64,000 nt of DNA from Prevotella sp. (GTDB taxonomy: Bacteria; Bacteroidota; Bacteroidia; Bacteroidales; Bacteroidaceae): the NCBI GenBank assembly GCA_016281815.1, contig JAEEJK010000049.1:62001-126000 (forward strand), given 5' to 3'. Position numbers and translations under genes: made by a program. Each line of letters opens with the position of its first letter. The stretch's first letter is position 1. The notes under the pieces are model-generated. The model did no database searches and had not been told where the DNA came from. It saw nothing but the letters and a program-made list of their open reading frames with translations. This document shows positions 35,999 through 43,951 of this stretch, one piece after another.

Positions 35999-36030
35999 CA
36001 AAGTTACAAAAAATCCTACCACTCGGCAAA
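35999..36030 (-). promoter_or_regulatory. Promoter of the dnaN operon
   Basis: On the minus strand TTTG (36027-36030), 20 bp spacer, TAACTTTG (35999-36006). Confidence 0.8.
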
Positions 36031-36045
36031 AAAATGGAGAAAAAG

Positions 36046-36077
36046 TTTCTCCGTATGCGCTAATTTTTGTAATTTCG
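36046..36077 (+). promoter_or_regulatory. Promoter of the DUF3127 gene
   Basis: TTTC at 36046-36049, 20 bp spacer, TAATTTCG at 36070-36077 (one mismatch in each box). It is divergent from the dnaN promoter, with the two regions only 15 bp apart. Confidence 0.6.
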
Positions 36078-36133
36078 CATCTGATTTAACAAGTGCTACA
36101 ATACTATCAATTTATCATTTAATACAGTTTTTT

Positions 36134-36544
36134 ATGGAATTACAAGGTAAGATCATTGCTGCGTTGGACGTAAAGACGGGTACGTCGGCTCGTGGCGAGT
36201 GGAAAGTGCAGGAATTCGTGCTGGAGACCATCGACGGACAGTTTTCTCGGAAAATGGTTTTCTCCGTTTTCGGAGAGGAGAGGCTCCAGCGATTCAACAT
36301 ACAGGTGGGGCAGGATGTCAATGTTTCATTCGATATCGATGCCAGGGAATACAATGGAAGATGGTTCAACAGCATCCGGGCATTTGATGTCAGACCGGTC
36401 ATGCCCAATGTTGGTGGTCCTATTCCTCCTGTTGATCAGGTTCCTTTCCAGGGTGCCACTCCTCCTCCTGCCATGAATAATTTCCAGGCCGCTCCTCCAG
36501 CAAGCGCTCCAATGGAAGAAAGCAGCGAGGACCTCCCATTCTAA
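36134..36544 (+). CDS. DUF3127 protein with SSB-like acidic C-terminal tail
   Basis: 136 residues. The core (1-95) is a DUF3127 domain of OB-fold type: MELQGKIIAALDVKTGTSA, RKMVFSVFGEERLQRF, VNVSFDIDAREYNGRW. A Pro/Ala/Gln-rich flexible linker (about 96-125) leads to the tip ESSEDLPF. This layout (OB core, disordered linker, acidic tip ending in PF) is that of single-stranded DNA-binding protein, whose tail DDDIPF recruits repair enzymes. It is divergent from the dnaN operon. A DNA-binding role is inference; the family is uncharacterised to my knowledge. Confidence 0.85.
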   Translation: MELQGKIIAALDVKTGTSARGEWKVQEFVLETIDGQFSRKMVFSVFGEERLQRFNIQVGQDVNVSFDIDAREYNGRWFNSIRAFDVRPVMPNVGGPIPPVDQVPFQGATPPPAMNNFQAAPPASAPMEESSEDLPF

Positions 36545-36577
36545 TGCCCCCGCCATTTAAAGCAATTCAAAACAAGT

Positions 36578-36608
36578 GCAGGGCTACTCCCGAGTAGCCC
36601 TGCCTTTT
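36578..36608 (+). terminator. Terminator after the DUF3127 gene
   Basis: 12-bp stem GCAGGGCTACTC/GAGTAGCCCTGC with a 2-nt gap, then CTTTTATT. Confidence 0.85.
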
Positions 36609-36613
36609 ATTAT

Positions 36614-36664
36614 CTAGCCTATCTAGTCCATCTAGTCCATCTAGTCCATCTAGTTCATCTAGTC
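36614..36664. repeat. Nonamer tandem repeat (ATCTAGTCC)
   Basis: Five near-perfect 9-bp units ATCTAGTCC/ATCTAGTTC/ATCTAGTCT between the DUF3127 terminator and the stop of the minus-strand gene at 36668. Each unit contains the palindrome CTAG. Confidence 0.9.
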
Positions 36665-36667
36665 TCC

Positions 36668-38344
36668 TCAAAATCCCTCCATTTCAGGCAGATCCCTCTT
36701 CACCATAAATTGCCCGATGCGGCGGATGCGCTTCTTGCGGTCCACGGCATTGAGGTTGTAGATGCCATTGGGCAGCGTGCGGATATTGATGACCTTGTCG
36801 GTCATCGCACGGATGGTCATCACATTTCCTGCCATGCTGGTGATGTTCAGATAGTCATATTCCATCGTGTTGTCGCGGGCGGGCATCTGAAGGTTGCGGC
36901 CATCATTGCTCAGCCATTCCACCTGGCTCTTTCGCTTGGTCTGAAGGCTTTGTATCGCATCGCTCTCATTGCCATAGCGGTCAAGGGCGGTCACCGCATA
37001 ATAGTGCTGACCATCATCACTGCTGAGTGTGAGTTGGGGCTGGGTGATGCGGCGGGCAACAAGGTTGCGGGCATCGCTGATATCCACCGGTGCTTTGGTG
37101 CTGGCATATACATTATACATTAAATAAGGTGCGCTGCTTTTGTCCTGAGCACCCCACCAACTGATTCTGAGACGACCGTCATTATTGTCCAACTTGATTC
37201 CCTGAGGACGGCTGGGGCGGACAGAAGACTGCCAGGTCATCGGAGGGGTGAGCGAAGGGTAGGTGTCAAACTGGCGCTTGACAAATGAATAGATTCCTTT
37301 TACATCGTCGGTGAAGAAACGGCTCCTGAAATAGGTATGACCCATACCTAACTGGCGAAGCACGTGAAGTTCACGGGTGATGTCGGTGAGGGGCCAGTTG
37401 GCTCCGTCTTTGCCACGGGAGAGAAGCCAGATGCCCAAACCTGGGGCTACCGTCCGACCGTAGGTGTTGGCTGACCAGTCCACGGCAAACGGATAGAAAT
37501 TGTCTCCCTTGAAATACATCATCGGGTAAAGTTGGTCCATGATGCCCTCGCGGAGCCAGCCTTGGGCATCCTGGCAGACGGTCTCGTAGGCGTTCCATCC
37601 ACGGCTCGGATAACGGGTCAGGTCGCTGAACTTGCCAACTGGGGAACAACTGAGTTTAACCCAGGGCTTGGAGGCTTTCACCGCCTGGTGGATCTGCCTG
37701 ACTATGCGGGTGATGTTCTCACGGCCTTGGCTGCGGCTTACCTTGTATTTCCAATTCTCAGGGTATCGGATATAGTCAAGATGGATGCCGTCCACATCAT
37801 ATCGGTCGACAATCTCACGGCAGATATTGGCAATATAGCCTGCTGTCTGACTGTTCTCCGGATTCATGTAGCCTTCGTCTTCCTTCTTCATGATCATCGA
37901 GGGATAACGCTCACGCAGTTGTTTGCAACCGATGCTGTTCCATTTGCCCACGGGGATGGCGACCACCCAGGCATGTAACTCCATGCCGCGCTTGTGACAC
38001 TCGTCGATGGCAAACTGAAGGGGATCGTAGCCGGGATCACGGCCGGGCTTCCCGGTAAGACATCCGTCAAATGGCTCATAGCGGGAGGAATAGAGAGTCG
38101 TGGCGCGAACGCGGGTCTGAAGAAGGATGGTGTTCACATGAGTGCGGCCCAGACGGTCGAGGATGTCACGAAACTGCTGCTTCTGTCGCTCTATCGATTC
38201 GGGACTGGTGGCTTTCACAGTGGGCCAGTCAAGACCGTTGAGGGTGGTCAGCCAGACGGCACGGACTTCATACTTGGGCGACTGGGATGACGCACCGAGG
38301 AAAAACATGCAAAATGCAATGAACAAAATAGATTTTCTTGACAT
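36668..38344 (-). CDS. DigH-like glycoside hydrolase (GHL10/DUF187), secreted
   Basis: 558 residues with a type I signal peptide (FIAFCMFFLGASS). The TIM barrel shows the same family motifs as the gene at 31783: VRAVWLTTLNGLDWP, NTILLQTRVRATTLYSS, HKRGMELHAWVVAIP, DVDGIHLDYIRYPENW and WVKLSCSPVGKF. A fibronectin-III-like domain and a short C-terminal domain (about 470-558, ending in a Por-like segment NIRTLPNGIYNLNAVD) follow. The likely role is glycan-strand hydrolysis in peptidoglycan turnover, like DigH. Unlike its paralogue it is soluble and not lipidated; the shared DGIHxDYxxYP motif carries the predicted catalytic acid. Confidence 0.88.
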   Translation of the reverse strand: MSRKSILFIAFCMFFLGASSQSPKYEVRAVWLTTLNGLDWPTVKATSPESIERQKQQFRDILDRLGRTHVNTILLQTRVRATTLYSSRYEPFDGCLTGKPGRDPGYDPLQFAIDECHKRGMELHAWVVAIPVGKWNSIGCKQLRERYPSMIMKKEDEGYMNPENSQTAGYIANICREIVDRYDVDGIHLDYIRYPENWKYKVSRSQGRENITRIVRQIHQAVKASKPWVKLSCSPVGKFSDLTRYPSRGWNAYETVCQDAQGWLREGIMDQLYPMMYFKGDNFYPFAVDWSANTYGRTVAPGLGIWLLSRGKDGANWPLTDITRELHVLRQLGMGHTYFRSRFFTDDVKGIYSFVKRQFDTYPSLTPPMTWQSSVRPSRPQGIKLDNNDGRLRISWWGAQDKSSAPYLMYNVYASTKAPVDISDARNLVARRITQPQLTLSSDDGQHYYAVTALDRYGNESDAIQSLQTKRKSQVEWLSNDGRNLQMPARDNTMEYDYLNITSMAGNVMTIRAMTDKVINIRTLPNGIYNLNAVDRKKRIRRIGQFMVKRDLPEMEGF

Positions 38345-38375
38345 TATGATGGTACGGGTATTTCAAAATTTTCTG

Positions 38376-38406
38376 CAAAGATAGTGCATGGCGAGGGAAA
38401 AGCAAA
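38376..38406 (-). promoter_or_regulatory. Promoter of the second DigH-like gene
   Basis: On the minus strand TTTG (38403-38406), 19 bp spacer, TATCTTTG (38376-38383), 32 bp before the ATG. Confidence 0.8.
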
Positions 38407-38533
38407 AGAAATGACGAAGTTTTTGATGATGCTGTGCAACCACAAACAAGCCGCTTTTTACTGTTTTTTATCGCTACCTCATTTATATGCAATCAATTTC
38501 TCTAAATATTTTCCTCTTTTCAAATTTAATTTG

Positions 38534-38541
38534 TAATTTTG
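38534..38541 (+). promoter_or_regulatory. -7 element of the cstA gene
   Basis: TAATTTTG, exact TAnnTTTG, 25 bp before the ATG at 38567. No good TTTG at -33. Confidence 0.65.
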
Positions 38542-38566
38542 CGCCTATAATCAATTGATTTGAGAA

Positions 38567-40105
38567 ATGTTATCTTTCTTACTTAGTCTTCTGGCACTTA
38601 TTGCTGGGTATTTTTTCTATGGTAGGTTCGTAGAGCGTGTCTTCGCTCCTGACGGAAGACCTACCCCCGCCATCGCAAAAGCAGATGGCGTAGATTTCAT
38701 CGCTCTTCCTTCATGGAAGGTGTTCATGATTCAGTTCCTCAACATCGCAGGCACAGGACCCATCTTCGGTGCCATCATGGGAGCATGGTACGGACCGATG
38801 GCCTATATCTGGATTGTTCTCGGGTGTATCTTCGCCGGGGCCATGCACGATTTCTTTAGCGGTATGCTGTCCATTCGCAATGGCGGAGCCAACTTGCCTG
38901 AACTGATCGGAAAATACCTTGGCAAGGCAACAAAAGCGGTGATGCTTGTTTTCTCTGTCTTCCTCTTGGTCATGGTGGGCGTTGTGTTTGTTTACAGCCC
39001 GGCATTACTGCTGGAAAATATGTTGCCGGCAGGACTGATAGTATGGGTGATCATAATTTTTGCTTACTATATCCTTGCCACGATGTTGCCTATCGACAAA
39101 ATCATTGGCAGATTCTATCCCATCTTTGCTTTCTCGCTCCTCTTTATGGCAGCGGCATTGCTCGTGGTGCTTTTCTTCAAATGGCCGGCTTTGCCTGAAC
39201 TATGGGACAATCTGGCGGATATCAACCGTAACCAACCGGCTGAAATTCTGGGAGCGGATTCATTCATGACCAAGAACCCAATTTTCCCGTGCATCTTCCT
39301 CACCATCGCGTGTGGGGCCATCAGCGGTTTCCATGCCACTCAAAGCCCATTGATGGCACGCTGTCTGAAGGATGAGAAACTCGGAAGACCCATTTTCTAC
39401 GGCTCCATGATCACCGAGGGACTGGTGGCACTTATCTGGGCGACCGTCTCTTCCTATTTCTTCTATTACGGAGGATGGCGCGAGGTGGTGCCGGCTGAGG
39501 TGGTGCAGCAGTTCAATGACCAGTTGCAGGGCGAGTCGCCAAAGACACTCGTGCAGTTCTTCACCGCTCCGGCTGTGGTTCAGCATGTTTGCTCGGGATG
39601 GCTCGGAGTCTTCGGTGGCATTCTCGCTGTCCTCGGTGTGGTGGCAGCACCCATCACGAGCGGTGACACGGCTTTCCGCAGCGCAAGACTCATCATCGCC
39701 TCGGCTCTGGGTATGGAACAGCGCTCTATCCCAAAGCGACTGACCATCTCCCTGCCTATGTTCGGCGCATCTGTCCTCTTGCTGGTATGGCAGATGGAGA
39801 ATCCGGATGGATTCAACACCATCTGGCAGTATTTCGGATGGGGCAACCAGACCTTGTCGGTATTCACCCTGTGGGCCATCACGGTCTATCTCGTGAAACA
39901 CCACAAACCTTACATCATCTCCTTGATCCCGGCTCTCTTCATGACAACGGTTTGCTCGACATTTATCTTTGTCAGTAACAATATGCTTGGCAACAGAATA
40001 CCCTCTGTCATCGGTTATGCGTTGGGATTTGCTTGCCTGGCATTGGCTATAATATGGTTCTCCTCTTGGCTCGTCAACTTCCGTAGGTCTGAGCAGAACA
40101 AATAA
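38567..40105 (+). CDS. cstA: Carbon starvation protein A family peptide/pyruvate transporter
   Basis: 512 residues with about 12-14 membrane helices. CstA hallmarks: FVERVFAPDGRPTPAIAKADG, FLNIAGTGPIFGAIMGAWYGP, HDFFSGMLSIRNGGANLPEL and GFHATQSPLMARCLKDE. The family imports peptides or pyruvate. The length matches the short CstA form of Bacteroidota (E. coli about 700). It has its own -7 element; the next gene begins 43 bp downstream without a visible terminator. Confidence 0.92.
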   Translation: MLSFLLSLLALIAGYFFYGRFVERVFAPDGRPTPAIAKADGVDFIALPSWKVFMIQFLNIAGTGPIFGAIMGAWYGPMAYIWIVLGCIFAGAMHDFFSGMLSIRNGGANLPELIGKYLGKATKAVMLVFSVFLLVMVGVVFVYSPALLLENMLPAGLIVWVIIIFAYYILATMLPIDKIIGRFYPIFAFSLLFMAAALLVVLFFKWPALPELWDNLADINRNQPAEILGADSFMTKNPIFPCIFLTIACGAISGFHATQSPLMARCLKDEKLGRPIFYGSMITEGLVALIWATVSSYFFYYGGWREVVPAEVVQQFNDQLQGESPKTLVQFFTAPAVVQHVCSGWLGVFGGILAVLGVVAAPITSGDTAFRSARLIIASALGMEQRSIPKRLTISLPMFGASVLLLVWQMENPDGFNTIWQYFGWGNQTLSVFTLWAITVYLVKHHKPYIISLIPALFMTTVCSTFIFVSNNMLGNRIPSVIGYALGFACLALAIIWFSSWLVNFRRSEQNK

Positions 40106-40148
40106 ACGACTATCAATCACTCCAATAATCACTTAAAACATCATAATC

Positions 40149-40640
40149 ATGATTAAGAGACTTTCATTTTTGTTGGTGGCGCTGGTGGTGACACTCGCTG
40201 CCAATGCACAGTTTGAGCAAGGCAAGAAATACATCAGTGCTTCGTTCTCTGGATTTGATTTCAGTTACAACGGAACAAGCGACCTCAATATCGGCTTGCA
40301 GGCAAAAGGGGGCTATCTCGTAGAGGACAACCTCATGGTGTTGGGAACACTGGGATACAACCACGTAGGCGACGATGTCACACCTGATAGATTCTCCATC
40401 GGGGCTCAGGGACGCTATTACATCATTCAAAATGGCATCTATCTTGGCGTGGGGGCCACATACAAGCACGGAAGCCACAACTACAATGATATCATGCCGA
40501 CAGTGGAGGTGGGCTATGCCTTCTTCATCAATAGGCTTGTGACCATCGAGCCGGCCGTCTACTACGAACAGTCTGTCAACAACCACAGCAAATACTCCAA
40601 CGTGGGACTGAGAGTAGGACTGGGCATCTATCTCTTCTAA
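40149..40640 (+). CDS. Small outer-membrane beta-barrel protein
   Basis: 163 residues; signal peptide [19 protein letters not shown] with cleavage after NAQ. Eight predicted strands with alternating polar and hydrophobic residues, ending in the barrel signature [12 protein letters not shown]. The size fits an OmpX/OmpW-like 8-stranded barrel. Function unknown. recR starts 5 bp after the stop. Confidence 0.8.
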   Translation: MIKRLSFLLVALVVTLAANAQFEQGKKYISASFSGFDFSYNGTSDLNIGLQAKGGYLVEDNLMVLGTLGYNHVGDDVTPDRFSIGAQGRYYIIQNGIYLGVGATYKHGSHNYNDIMPTVEVGYAFFINRLVTIEPAVYYEQSVNNHSKYSNVGLRVGLGIYLF

Positions 40641-40645
40641 TCGGA

Positions 40646-41260
40646 ATGCTGCAGCAATATCCTTCGGCATTGCTGGAAAAAGCCGTGGGGGAGTTCAGCA
40701 AACTTCCCGGTATCGGGCGCAGGACTGCCTTGCGCCTGGTGCTCTTTCTGTTGAGACAACCTGCCGCTGATGTGGAGGGATTTGCTGAGGCCGTGGCCAA
40801 GATGAGGCGAGAGGTGAAATATTGTTCCGTCTGCCACAATATCAGTGACACCGATGTGTGCCCGATTTGTTCGGACAGCAGGAGAGACCGCTCCCTGGTT
40901 TGTGTCGTAGAGAATGTGCAGGATGTGATGGCGGTGGAAAATACCATGCAGTATCGGGGGCTCTATCATGTGCTGGGAGGGGTCATCTCTCCCGTGGATG
41001 GAATAGGACCATCCGACTTGCAGATCGATTCGCTTGTACAACGCGTGGCTGATGGCGAGGTGGAGGAGGTCATCCTGGCTCTGGGAAGCACCATGGAGGG
41101 GGACACGACCAACTTCTACATCTCACGCAAACTCGCTCCCTTTGAGGTGAAACTGTCTGTGCTCGCCAGAGGCATCTCCGTGGGTGATGAACTGGAGTAC
41201 ACCGATGAGGTGACACTCGGGCGTTCCATCATCAATCGCACTCCCTTCGCCATCACTTAA
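40646..41260 (+). CDS. recR: Recombination mediator protein RecR
   Basis: 204 residues, standard. N-terminal HhH ([20 protein letters not shown]), C4 zinc finger ([16 protein letters not shown]), Toprim domain ([30 protein letters not shown]) and the C-terminal [13 protein letters not shown]. With RecF/RecO it loads RecA on gapped DNA. It lies 5 bp after a barrel gene, so it is likely co-transcribed with it. Confidence 0.97.
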   Translation: MLQQYPSALLEKAVGEFSKLPGIGRRTALRLVLFLLRQPAADVEGFAEAVAKMRREVKYCSVCHNISDTDVCPICSDSRRDRSLVCVVENVQDVMAVENTMQYRGLYHVLGGVISPVDGIGPSDLQIDSLVQRVADGEVEEVILALGSTMEGDTTNFYISRKLAPFEVKLSVLARGISVGDELEYTDEVTLGRSIINRTPFAIT

Positions 41261-41264
41261 GATT

Positions 41265-41318
41265 CTTCACTCTTCACTCTTCACTCTTCACTCTCCACTC
41301 TCCACTCTCCACTCTCCA
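41265..41318. repeat. Heptamer tandem repeat (TTCACTC/TCCACTC)
   Basis: Seven to eight 7-bp units, first TTCACTC then TCCACTC, filling the space between the recR stop and the ATG at 41321. The tract occupies the usual ribosome-binding position (ends 2 bp before the ATG) and is pyrimidine-only apart from its A. Confidence 0.9.
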
Positions 41319-41320
41319 CC

Positions 41321-41746
41321 ATGCATAAGACAAAAAACATCTTGCTGTTCACGCTGTGGGGCATGATCTTCGCAGCAGGGGTCATCATCTTGATCTATGA
41401 GACTTCTTTTTCACAGTCGGGTACTCTGGCGGATAAGAAACAGATAGAGTATATTTCGGCTGTGGGGATGGAACTTGTCGCACTCGGAGGCATACCGCTT
41501 GCTCTGAGGCTGTTCAAATTCAAAAAGATAGCCGAAGACTTGGTGAACCGCAAGGAGCACGCCCTGCTCGTATGGGGGATGCTCAGGATGCTCATGCTTT
41601 GTGTGCCGGTCATTTCCAATCTGATCCTCTACTACCTGTTCCTCAATCCTACTTTTGCATATCTGGCACTCATACATGTCATCAGTCTGATGTTTGTCTA
41701 TCCCACCATGGACAGATGCGTCGCTGAGACTACTCCGCAAACATGA
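41321..41746 (+). CDS. Four-helix membrane protein of unknown function
   Basis: 141 residues with four predicted membrane helices (WGMIFAAGVIILIYETSF, SAVGMELVALGGIPLALRLF, LVWGMLRMLMLCVPVISNLILYY, FAYLALIHVISLMFVYP in parts) and a basic loop LFKFKKIAEDLVNRKEH. I recognise no family. It sits 13 bp before a glycosyltransferase gene, suggesting an envelope role. Its ATG directly follows a heptamer repeat tract. Start choice is firm because no other Met precedes the first helix. Confidence 0.7.
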   Translation: MHKTKNILLFTLWGMIFAAGVIILIYETSFSQSGTLADKKQIEYISAVGMELVALGGIPLALRLFKFKKIAEDLVNRKEHALLVWGMLRMLMLCVPVISNLILYYLFLNPTFAYLALIHVISLMFVYPTMDRCVAETTPQT

Positions 41747-41759
41747 CCATATTTCACGG

Positions 41760-42953
41760 ATGAATCTCTCTGTCATCATCGTCAACTATAATGTGAAGCA
41801 TTATCTGTGCCAATGTCTCGAAAGCCTCAGAAGGGCTCTGAAAGATATTGACGCAGAGGTGATTGTCGTTGACAACCATTCGAGGGACGAGAGCATTCCT
41901 TACGTGAGGGAACTCTTCCCTGAGGTGGTATATGTCGAGAGCAACCATAACCTGGGATTCGCCAGGGCAAACAACGTGGCCATAAAACAATGCAAGGGGG
42001 ATTACGTGCTGCTGCTCAATCCCGACACCATCGTGGGGGAACAGACCATCAAAAAGGTGCTGGAATGGATGGACAGCCATCCTGATGCTGGCGCTTCGGG
42101 CGTGAAAATGCTTAAATCTGACGGCGACAAGGCCATGGAGTCAAGAAGGGGACTGCCCACGCCCATGACGGCTTTTTATAAGATGACAGGATTGTGCAGC
42201 CGTTTTCCCAAACATAAAAAGATGGGCCATTATTACATGGGCTACCTGCCATGGGACCTACCCGCTGAGATTGAGGTGGTGAGCGGCGCGTTCTGCATGC
42301 TGAGAAAAGAGGCTTTGGACAAAGTGGGACTACTTGATGAGGACTTCTTCATGTATGGTGAGGACATCGACTTGTCATATAGGCTCATCAAGGGGGGATA
42401 CCACAACTGGTATCTGCCCGAGACCATACTGCACTACAAAGGGGAGAGCACGCAGAAATCCTCATTCAGATATGTGCATGTCTTCTATGAGGCCATGCTC
42501 ATCTTTTTCAGAAAACATTACGGAGGGGCTTCCTTGTGGCTCACACTGCCCATCAAGACGGCCATCTACCTCAAGGCTACGCTGGCTCTCATTCAGATGC
42601 AGACGCAGAAAGCAAGAAAAACTCTCGGCTTCTTCAGTCCCAGAAAACGTGAACCGGAATATGTCTTCTTCGGGTCTGAAAAGTCGGTCGGACAATGCCA
42701 TGAACTGGCAAGGAAAAAAGGGCTGATGGCTTCTTTCGTGGTGGCTGACGGACAGTCCTTGCCCAACGGGCATCTCGACAGCATGGAGCAAAAGGATACA
42801 CGGACGCCAAGATACATGGTATATGACGTGGAGGCTTACTCCTTTGAGTCCATCTTGGACATTTTTGAGAGGAAACATCTCCCGGGGGTATATATTGGCA
42901 CTTACCATCCGAGGACAAAAACTATCATTACGGCTGAGGAGGTACTGAAATGA
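41760..42953 (+). CDS. Family 2 glycosyltransferase (WbbL-like rhamnosyltransferase type)
   Basis: 397 residues from the ATG at 41760; an in-frame ATG at 41694 lies inside the previous gene. GT-A fold motifs: LSVIIVNYNVKHYL, IVVDNHSRDESIPYV, LLLNPDTIVGE (DXD-like) and ALDKVGLLDEDFFMYGED with catalytic Asp. A C-terminal basic and amphipathic part contains one membrane-associated helix (IKTAIYLKATLALIQ) and an extra domain of about 100 residues. Predicted to transfer a sugar to a surface glycan; donor unknown. It is coupled to the acetyltransferase downstream by a 4-bp overlap. Confidence 0.88.
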   Translation: MNLSVIIVNYNVKHYLCQCLESLRRALKDIDAEVIVVDNHSRDESIPYVRELFPEVVYVESNHNLGFARANNVAIKQCKGDYVLLLNPDTIVGEQTIKKVLEWMDSHPDAGASGVKMLKSDGDKAMESRRGLPTPMTAFYKMTGLCSRFPKHKKMGHYYMGYLPWDLPAEIEVVSGAFCMLRKEALDKVGLLDEDFFMYGEDIDLSYRLIKGGYHNWYLPETILHYKGESTQKSSFRYVHVFYEAMLIFFRKHYGGASLWLTLPIKTAIYLKATLALIQMQTQKARKTLGFFSPRKREPEYVFFGSEKSVGQCHELARKKGLMASFVVADGQSLPNGHLDSMEQKDTRTPRYMVYDVEAYSFESILDIFERKHLPGVYIGTYHPRTKTIITAEEVLK

Positions 42954-43471
42954 TTTTAAACAAACCCGGACAGACGCTGCGGTTGAGGGCACTGGAACTT
43001 GAGGACCTCGATTTTCTCTATTCTATCGAGAATGATGAGAGCCTCTGGGATTTTGGATGCGCTAATGTGCCATATTCCAAATACTCTCTCAACAATTACA
43101 TTATAAACGGGACATGCGACATCTACGCCGACAAGCAGATGAGGCTGTTGATGGAAAACGAAGAGGGAAAGTCTGTCGGACTGATCGACCTTTTCAACTT
43201 TGAGCCTAAGCATCTGAGGGCTGAGGTGGGCATTGTGGTGGCACGGGAATTCCGCAATCGGGGGTATGGCAACGAGGCGCTCAAGCAAATCATCGCCTAT
43301 GGAAAACAGACGCTCCACCTGCACCAACTCTATGTCATCGTAGACAACGAAAACACATACTCAAAAAAACTTTTTGAGGGTGCCGGTTTCACCGTTCAGG
43401 CGAGATTGAAAGACTGGGTGATGAGAGACAATCACTACAGGGATGCTGTGGTCATGCAATTTTTCCTGTAA
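42950..43471 (+). CDS. GNAT-family N-acetyltransferase (RimJ/SpeG-like)
   Basis: 173 residues. GNAT fold: RLRALELEDLDFLYSIEND, acetyl-CoA loop VAREFRNRGYGNEALKQII, and the C-terminal LYVIVDNENTYSKKLFEGAGF. The family acetylates amines, including protein N-termini, spermidine or amino sugars. As it overlaps the glycosyltransferase by 4 bp (ATGA), an amino-sugar substrate is one option, but the motif set is closest to SpeG/RimJ. No signal peptide, so cytoplasmic. Confidence 0.85.
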   Translation: MILNKPGQTLRLRALELEDLDFLYSIENDESLWDFGCANVPYSKYSLNNYIINGTCDIYADKQMRLLMENEEGKSVGLIDLFNFEPKHLRAEVGIVVAREFRNRGYGNEALKQIIAYGKQTLHLHQLYVIVDNENTYSKKLFEGAGFTVQARLKDWVMRDNHYRDAVVMQFFL

Positions 43472-43486
43472 AAAATAACAGAAAAG

Positions 43487-43518
43487 TTTGGATATTCAGA
43501 TTTTTTCATCTACCTTTG
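43487..43518 (+). promoter_or_regulatory. Promoter of the tRNA-Asp pair
   Basis: TTTG at 43487-43490, 20 bp spacer, TACCTTTG at 43511-43518, 29 bp before the first tRNA. It is the same box pair and spacing as for the tRNA-Val operon. Confidence 0.85.
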
Positions 43519-43547
43519 CATCCGCAAATCAGAACAACCACTTGATT

Positions 43548-43621
43548 GGTGCGTTAGTTCAGTTGGTTAGAATGCCGGCCTGTCACGCCGGAGGTCACGG
43601 GTCCGAGTCCCGTACGCACCG
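43548..43621 (+). tRNA. tRNA-Asp(GTC), first copy
   Basis: 74 nt; acceptor GGTGCGT/ACGCACC, anticodon stem CCGGC/GCCGG, loop CTGTCAC with anticodon GTC. Discriminator G at 43621 and encoded CCA at 43622-43624. Confidence 0.95.
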
Positions 43622-43636
43622 CCAACAGTTCTGATT

Positions 43637-43710
43637 GGTGCGTTAGTTCAGTTGGTTAGAATGCCGGCCTGTCACGCCGGAGGTCACGGGTCCGAGTCCC
43701 GTACGCACCG
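43637..43710 (+). tRNA. tRNA-Asp(GTC), second identical copy
   Basis: Identical to the copy at 43548-43621, 89 bp apart start to start, also with encoded CCA (43711-43713). Tandem duplication in one transcript. Confidence 0.95.
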
Positions 43711-43714
43711 CCAA

Positions 43715-43740
43715 AAAGGAGACCGATTTCGGTCTCCTTT
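43715..43740 (+). terminator. Terminator after tRNA-Asp pair
   Basis: AAAGGAGACC/GGTCTCCTTT, 10-bp stem with loop GATTTC, T-rich 3' side. Confidence 0.85.
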
Positions 43741-43751
43741 ATTCTTATCTC

Positions 43752-43929
43752 CCTCCACCATCCCTTATCCATCCCTTATCCATCCCTCCACCTTTCCTTA
43801 TCCATCCCTTATCCATCTCAGCGTCCATCTCTCATTCTGTCCATTCCGCCCGTTTCATCCGTTCCGTCCGTTTCATCCGTTCCGTCCATTCCGCCTATTC
43901 CGTCCGTTCCATCTGTTCCGTTCGTTCAG
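43752..43929. repeat. Composite tandem repeat (11-mer then nonamer) downstream of tRNA-Asp
   Basis: First 11-bp units CTTATCCATCC at about 43758-43819, four clear and one degenerate, then about ten 9-bp units alternating TCCGTTCCG/TCCGTTTCA/TCCATTCCG at about 43838-43928. Plus strand pyrimidine-rich. Convergent gene ends face it. Confidence 0.85.
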
Positions 43930-43932
43930 TAT

Positions 43933-43951
43933 GGCGCGATGTCATCGCGCC
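43933..43951. repeat. Perfect palindrome overlapping the addB stop codon
   Basis: GGCGCGATG and CATCGCGCC are exact complements around one central base (43942), making a 9-bp stem. The addB stop TGA (43942-43944) falls in it. The minus strand after it has no T run, so it is not a classical terminator. Confidence 0.75.

Noticed and set aside
39260..40132. 290-codon minus-strand frame opposite cstA
   Set aside because: Its translation is His/Glu/Arg-rich without hydrophobic core, typical of an antisense shadow of membrane helices.
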